NCBI RefSeq assembly: GCF_001422285.1
Contig: NZ_LMMO01000004.1
Location: forward strand, 186,631-250,630
Reading direction: 5' to 3'
DNA: 64,000 nt
Source of the DNA: Frigoribacterium sp. Leaf263
GTDB lineage: Bacteria > Actinomycetota > Actinomycetes > Actinomycetales > Microbacteriaceae
Part shown: in pieces, positions 61,201 to 64,000 of the stretch
Position numbering within the stretch: the stretch's first letter is position 1
Layout: each line of letters opens with the position of its first letter
Translations under genes and position numbers: made by a program
Notes under the pieces: model-generated
Told to the model about the DNA's origin: nothing
What the model saw: the letters and a program-made list of their open reading frames with translations, nothing else
Databases searched by the model: none

Positions 61201-61749
61201 GAGCGCACGCTCGTACGGCACCGACCCGCGTCGGTCGTGCTGCGTCTGGCGTCGGGCGGCGACCCCGTCGACCTCGTGCGGCTGATCGCGGCGGCCACCC
61301 GCGCCCGTGCCCGCGTCGACGTCAGCACCGCCTCGCCCCTGCCCGCCTCGCTCCGGCTGCTGATCACCTCGCCGCGGTCGCCGGTCCAGGTCGGCTCGGT
61401 GGTCGTCGAGAGCGACGAGGCCTTCTTCGACCGGGCCGCCGTCGGGGGGCTCCAGAACGCCGACGACGAGCGCGACCTCGTCGTCGACCTCGGCATCGCG
61501 CCGTCGGGTGCGCCCCGGCGGGTCGCCGACTACCGCGGGCTGCGCATCCGGCTGATCGGTCAGGGGCGGACGGCCCTGTCGTCGGCCTTCGGCAACAGCG
61601 CCGACGTCGCCGTGTGGACGGGCGAGGTGACCGACGAGGGGCGCGTCGAGCTGCTGCCGTTCGTGCACGAGCAGACGGTCACGGTCGCCGCCCACCGCGA
61701 CGGGCGCCCCGACGCCTCGCTGCGCCGACTGGTCGGAGGCCTGCGCTAG
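58219..61749 (+). CDS. putA: PutA-like fusion of proline dehydrogenase and aldehyde dehydrogenase domains, catalytic motifs degenerate
   Basis: The protein has 1176 residues in PutA order. The N-terminal PRODH barrel (about 155-410) keeps LQAYLPDAL, VRLVKGGN (284-290) and VVFEMMHGL, but the proline-binding RRLEEN signature reads IRGLIGG (405-411). A Gly/Ala/Asp linker (412-460) follows. In the ALDH half (about 470-930) PWNFP is replaced by PTADS (605-609), the cofactor Lys of KP by Arg (R631), and the GQxC nucleophile motif reads GQAP (P738 for Cys), while AET (703-705), TAGLHSLD and NR remain. The C-terminus is long and divergent. The frame is intact, so this is either a pseudoenzyme paralogue or has a new role. 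It is probably controlled by the divergent MarR. Confidence 0.8.
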   Translation: MPDVNAADLTQQTAETARRWQQAASGAPVDATAARLARVTRDPEGLDFTAAFIDGVVLVDDPAVAARRLDGLSRSMPDSLPWPLRAAVSTGGGFGPLAPRAVIPVARRAFRRLVEHLVVDETPERLAAQLPALAVDGSWPNLAPLGEPVVGPAGADRRLARVRALVARGDVRHVSFSLRDVGGPFGPWGLDETAAALVERLTPLYELARSGETPTLLDLDMGRRGELDLTVDVFTRLLDQPSLRGLHAGIALQAYLPDALATLELLTDWARQRVAEGGAPIRVRLVKGGNLGAEAVEAARHGRAAPTLPSKAATDASYRRLLDHALRPENAAVAHVGVATHDLTDLAHAWTLARHRDVAGSVVFEMMHGLAPAQTRVVAAEVGGMAVYTPTAPPAESDAAVGALIRGLIGGGPSAGGGAGAGAGAGAGSDDLADAADAADAIDADGADDATSGDASTRPAPPYGDLVSAPDSDPALDAVRAWARRILVAARTSELGLEQIEGARVRDHGRLEEIVARTVEAGVAWGRREHALRAELLDRVAAKIDSHRARLIEVLVSETGATMTEADLDVAAAVDAARWHAVLARGLGDVRGARYAPPRLTVVVPTADSAVSTLIGSVSAALAAGSGVVVRPASEACRTASVVSDLLRSAGVPTSLVSTAIVDDLELAHDLLMHPAVDRVVQHGSFDDAARIRSFRGDREMWAETAGLNSVAVAESADLDRAAVDVVAGAVAHAGQAPWVARLVVVVGSPIRVDAFRRRLVDAVAALRVGWPDVVTTDVGPLIDPAEGPLLAALTRLDSGESWLVEPERLDDDGLLWRPGVRDGVRPGGTFFAPTRGGPVIGLMRVDTLGEAIEVQNSLDRSITAGLHSLDAGEVERWLDEVEAGSLVVNRPVAAPRAGRSPAAGRRRASIGRTTASGGAHTVTAQGAWSRVARSPEKSLALDGVSEPVVRLIEAARANLSFDEFDRVRAAARSDERAWSDLFGASREIGGVPVERTLVRHRPASVVLRLASGGDPVDLVRLIAAATRARARVDVSTASPLPASLRLLITSPRSPVQVGSVVVESDEAFFDRAAVGGLQNADDERDLVVDLGIAPSGAPRRVADYRGLRIRLIGQGRTALSSAFGNSADVAVWTGEVTDEGRVELLPFVHEQTVTVAAHRDGRPDASLRRLVGGLR

Positions 61750-61830
61750 CTCGGAGGTGAGGTGAGGTGCGGTGCGGCTCGGAGGCCTGCGCGAGCTCGG
61801 CGGCCTGCGCCGGCTCGGAGGCGCGCGGCT
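61734..61830. repeat. 18-bp repeat units derived from the end of the PutA-like gene
   Basis: CGGAGGCCTGCGCTAGCT (61734-61751, containing the stop) is echoed by CGGAGGCCTGCGCGAGCT (61780-61797), CGGCGGCCTGCGCCGGCT (61798-61815) and a partial CGGAGGCGCGCGGCT (61816-61830). The 196-base gap to the Lrp gene is otherwise without recognised features. Confidence 0.75.
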
Positions 61831-61945
61831 CCAAGGTCTCCGCTGACTCCGAGGTGCGGATGCCGGGGCGCGGCGAGCCGTGCCCGTGCTCTCGCCCGTT
61901 CGCGGTTGCCCGTGCCCGTTCTGGTTCCCCTGCGCACCGAGCCGC

Positions 61946-62383
61946 TCAGGCCGGGTGTCGGCTGATCAGCTTCGACAGGACGATGGCGCTGCGGGTGTGG
62001 TCGACGTTGGGTGCGTTGCGGACGCGCTCGAGCGCCTCCTCGAGCGAGGGGATGTCGCGGCTGCGCATGTGGACGATCGCGTCGGCGCTGCCCGTGACCG
62101 TTCCGGCGTCGACGACCTCGGGCACGGTGCTGAGGATGCGCTGCAGCTCCTGCGGCGACACGGTGCCGCGGCAGAAGAGCTCGACGTAGGCCTCGGTGCC
62201 GAGCCCGTCGACCGCGGGGTCGACCTGCACGGTGAACCCCTTGATGACCCCGTCGGCGACGAGCCGGTCGACCCGGCGCTTCACGGCCGAGGCGCTGAGG
62301 CCGACGGACGCCCCGATGTCGCCGTACCCGGCGCGGGCGTTCTGGCGGAGCAGGTCGATGATGCCGAAATCGAGATTGTCCAC
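61946..62383 (-). CDS. Lrp/AsnC-family transcriptional regulator
   Basis: The protein has 145 residues. The N-terminal HTH reads FGIIDLLRQNARAGYGDIGASVGLSASAVKRRVDRLVADGVIKGF; the RAM/AsnC ligand domain follows (PAVDGLGTEAYVELFCRG, VTGSADAIVHMRSRDIPSLEEALERVR). It diverges from a dimethylargininase gene; in actinobacteria such Lrp proteins usually control arginine/ornithine breakdown. GTG 62383 lies 6 bases behind TAGGGT (leaderless). Confidence 0.92.
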   Translation of the reverse strand: MDNLDFGIIDLLRQNARAGYGDIGASVGLSASAVKRRVDRLVADGVIKGFTVQVDPAVDGLGTEAYVELFCRGTVSPQELQRILSTVPEVVDAGTVTGSADAIVHMRSRDIPSLEEALERVRNAPNVDHTRSAIVLSKLISRHPA

Positions 62384-62389
62384 CCGAAG

Positions 62390-62437
62390 ACCCTACTCGT
62401 TGCGTGCACAGTGCTCACAACGCATGTTCGTTGCGTG
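62390..62437. promoter_or_regulatory. Lrp/DDAH control region
   Basis: TAGGGT (minus, 62390-62395) is the Lrp gene -10. Next to it CGTTGCGTG occurs at 62398-62406 and 62429-62437, 31 bases or three helical turns apart, with inverted ACGCA between them. Helically phased half-sites are typical for Lrp-type octamers. Confidence 0.55.
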
Positions 62438-62480
62438 GCAGCCCGATCACCTGCGCGCACGGCGTGTGACACTGGCATCC

Positions 62481-63356
62481 GTGAGCATCACGAGCGACTC
62501 CGTGGACACCGCCGGAGACCCCCAGAACCCGATCACCCGTCGAGCCACCCCGCGCACGGTGCTGATGTGCCGACCCGACCACTTCACCGTGAGCTACAAG
62601 ATCAACCCGTGGATGGACCCGGCCGAGCCCACCGACACGGCCAAGGCGGTCGCCCAGTGGCAGGTGCTGTACGACACGTACGTCGGGCTCGGCCACGACG
62701 TGCACCTGATCGACCCGATCGACGGCCTGCCCGACATGGTCTACGCGGCGAACGGCGGCTTCGTCGTCGACGGCAAGGCCTACGGCGCCCTCTTCACCTA
62801 CCCCGAGCGCCAGCCCGAGGGCCCCGCGTACATGGACTGGTTCCGCGACGCGGGCTTCGAGGTCGCCGTCCCGAGCGAGATCAACGAGGGCGAGGGCGAC
62901 CTCCTCCTCGTGGGCGACGTCGTGCTCGCCGGCACCGGGTTCCGCACCTCGACCCGCTCGCACGACGAGGTCGCCCGGGTGTTCGGCCGCGAGGTCGTCG
63001 GGCTCACGCTGGTGGACCCCGCCTTCTATCACCTGGACACCGCCGTGGCCGTGCTCGACCCCGAGCCGGTCGAGGGCCGCCAGAACATCGCCTACCTCGA
63101 GAGCGCCTTCGACGCGCCCTCGCTCGAGATCCTCCGCGAGAGGTTCCCCGACGCGATCCTGGTCGACGAGCAGGATGCCGCGATCCTCGGGCTCAACTCG
63201 TACAGCGACGGCTACAACGTCGTCATCGCCGCCCGGGCCACCGGCTTCGAGCGCCAGCTGCGCGAACGCGGCTACAACCCGATCGGCGTCGACCTCTCCG
63301 AGCTGCTGCTGGGCGGCGGCGGGGTCAAGTGCTGCACCCTCGATCTGCGACGCTGA
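62481..63356 (+). CDS. ddaH: Dimethylargininase / amidinotransferase-fold hydrolase (DDAH-like)
   Basis: The 291-residue guanidino-group-modifying enzyme has VLMCRPDHFTVSYKINPWMD, DMVYAANGGFVVDGKAYGALF (N-G-G/A-F substrate region), the conserved EGEGDLLLVG, TGFRTSTRSHDEV (Arg for the carboxylate), FYHLDTAVAVLDP (catalytic His in Y-H-L-D) and nucleophile Cys in GGGGVKCCTLDLRR. DDAH gives citrulline and dimethylamine from methylarginines; arginine-deiminase or ornithine-linked activity of the same fold cannot be excluded. GTG 62481 lacks a ribosome site; GACACT lies 7 bases upstream. Confidence 0.9.
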   Translation: MSITSDSVDTAGDPQNPITRRATPRTVLMCRPDHFTVSYKINPWMDPAEPTDTAKAVAQWQVLYDTYVGLGHDVHLIDPIDGLPDMVYAANGGFVVDGKAYGALFTYPERQPEGPAYMDWFRDAGFEVAVPSEINEGEGDLLLVGDVVLAGTGFRTSTRSHDEVARVFGREVVGLTLVDPAFYHLDTAVAVLDPEPVEGRQNIAYLESAFDAPSLEILRERFPDAILVDEQDAAILGLNSYSDGYNVVIAARATGFERQLRERGYNPIGVDLSELLLGGGGVKCCTLDLRR

Positions 63357-63393
63357 CGGTCGACCCGACCCGCGCCTCCTCGGCGGTCCGTGC

Positions 63394-64000
63394 TCAGCCG
63401 CGGCCGTCGGGGCGCACGAACAGGTAGACCACGCTGCGGCCCGTGCGGTGCTCCTGCGCGAGGTCGTAGCCGAAGCCGCCGAGGGTCCGCAGATCGGAGT
63501 CGTCGACGGCGTCGACCTGCAGCCGGGTGATCCAGAGACGGTCGACGTCGCTGAGGCGCTCCTGAAGCTCGTCGCGCTGGGTCTCGTCGTCGAGGCTCAG
63601 CGTGACGTCGGTGAACCGGCCCTCGGACGCGCCCGAGCGCACGAACGCGACGTCCTCCAGCCCGTCGAAGCGGTCCGGGTAGGCGTAGAGCGCCTGGCGG
63701 GGCCTGGTCGAGACGGTGCCCGACGCGTCGAGCACGAAGGCGTCGCCGGGCCGCGCCTGCTGCTCGATGTAGCTCGCGATCTGACGCAGATCGGCCGCGC
63801 CTCCCTTGCCCGTCGGCTGCCGCTGCAGCACCCAGGTCGGGGCCGACGCGACGACCAGCAGCGCGATCAACGCGATGCTGATCCAGCGACGGCGGAACCC
63901 GGTGATGGCGACGCTCAGCAGCAGGCACATGCCGGGGGCGGCGAACACGGCGAGGCGCGCCTGGTAGATCGGCTCGAGCGCGATGCCGGCCAGCAGCAGC
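63394..64000 (-). CDS. C-terminal part of a membrane glycosyltransferase-like protein (5' end outside window)
   Basis: About 200 residues are visible, open to the right edge. A hydrophobic stretch (LLLAGIALEPIYQARLAVFA, CLLLSVAITGF, WISIALIALLVVASAPTW) is followed by a roughly 140-residue extracytoplasmic domain (GGAADLRQIASYIEQQARPGDAFV... WITRLQV... YDLAQEHRTGRSVVYLFVRP). This matches the ends of GT39/ArnT-like GT-C proteins, which use polyprenyl-phosphate sugars, but the catalytic part is not in the window. Confidence 0.7.
   Translation of the reverse strand, partial: LLLAGIALEPIYQARLAVFAAPGMCLLLSVAITGFRRRWISIALIALLVVASAPTWVLQRQPTGKGGAADLRQIASYIEQQARPGDAFVLDASGTVSTRPRQALYAYPDRFDGLEDVAFVRSGASEGRFTDVTLSLDDETQRDELQERLSDVDRLWITRLQVDAVDDSDLRTLGGFGYDLAQEHRTGRSVVYLFVRPDGRG

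Larger units (their letters stand above)
411..63379. repeat. Dispersed GC-rich element, core GGAGGCGCG, consensus CCGAGGAGGCGCGGGTCG
   Basis: About 40 copies of the 9-base core can be counted by eye on both strands. Plus-strand examples: 411, 1539, 9639, 10190, 21625, 30186, 34122, 35930, 45143, 47064, 56502, 58883. Minus-strand examples: 8203, 10108, 19138, 20383, 29599, 34690, 36916, 40423, 42102, 45165, 56529, 63369. The best copies share 17-18 bases. Copies lie in gaps, at gene ends and inside genes, where they are read as EEARV, RASS, APPR or PRLLG. Confidence 0.75.

Noticed and set aside
58219-61749. Ordinary bifunctional PutA
   Set aside because: The order of domains fits, but the ALDH Cys, PWNFP, KP and PRODH RRLxEN motifs are all altered, so the standard product name would mislead.
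1-64000. tRNA, rRNA, CRISPR array or insertion sequence
   Set aside because: No T-loop/acceptor patterns between genes, no regularly spaced direct repeats with spacers, and no transposase motifs or terminal inverted repeats were found on reading the gaps.

Overview
The window is very GC-rich (about 70% by eye) chromosomal DNA. It is densely packed, with many GTG and a few TTG starts, frequent 4-base stop/start overlaps and many start codons only 6-8 bases behind a -10 box. NucS instead of MutSL, Lsr2, CarD, ANTAR and holin/DUF3618 membrane proteins, and a coproporphyrin-type heme pathway (HemQ plus a Cys-rich ferrochelatase) all indicate an actinobacterium, most likely of the Microbacteriaceae. 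I see no tRNA, rRNA, prophage, transposase or CRISPR array, and no gene-free gap above about 230 bases.

Layout. 1-9.6 kb: HAD hydrolase (cut by the window edge), nucS, several regulators (GntR-like, LacI, AraC, WYL), the lsr2-carD operon, nagA and a two-repeat DivIVA mini-protein. 9.7-16.7 kb: YdeI-type protein, MaoC hydratase, Hsp20, MATE and uracil transporters, M13 peptidase and a Nudix protein. 16.7-29.1 kb: heme biosynthesis. hemA is divergent from a CurA-like reductase, followed by hemE-hemY, three small membrane/envelope genes, and hemQ-hemH-hemC-hemD-hemB-hemL with overlapping stops and starts. Together these take glutamyl-tRNA to heme through coproporphyrin. 29.2-40 kb: GntR-type regulators of one paralogous family interleaved with an orphan ABC ATPase, AcuI-like reductase, flotillin/NfeD pair, phosphofructokinase, TrhO and a sugar transferase. 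40-45.2 kb: a zinc-uptake locus (aztA / aztB-aztD-like-aztC-aztD) with a Fur/Zur-type palindrome between two divergent leaderless promoters. 45.2-50.2 kb: umuDC with a 21-codon leader ORF, an SDR/TetR divergent pair, a Septum_form lipoprotein gene broken by an in-frame TGA at a conserved cysteine position, and a GNAT enzyme. 50.3-55 kb: kdpFABC preceded by an extra micro-ORF and without kdpDE. 55.2-64 kb: MarR, GAF-ANTAR, an AlkA-like glycosylase, a MarR/PutA-like divergent pair, an Lrp/DDAH divergent pair, and the 3' part of a membrane glycosyltransferase-like gene.

The most unusual signals are: (1) the PutA-like 1176-residue protein whose aldehyde-dehydrogenase half has lost the catalytic cysteine and other signature motifs although the frame is open; (2) the Septum_form gene whose only interruption is a TGA exactly where its internal repeat predicts cysteine; (3) a dispersed element, consensus CCGAGGAGGCGCGGGTCG, whose 9-base core occurs about 40 times on both strands, inside and between genes, and which in inverted pairs builds transcription terminators; (4) a duplicated hairpin element at 10.3 kb; (5) five related GntR regulators in 40 kb; (6) pervasive leaderless promoters.
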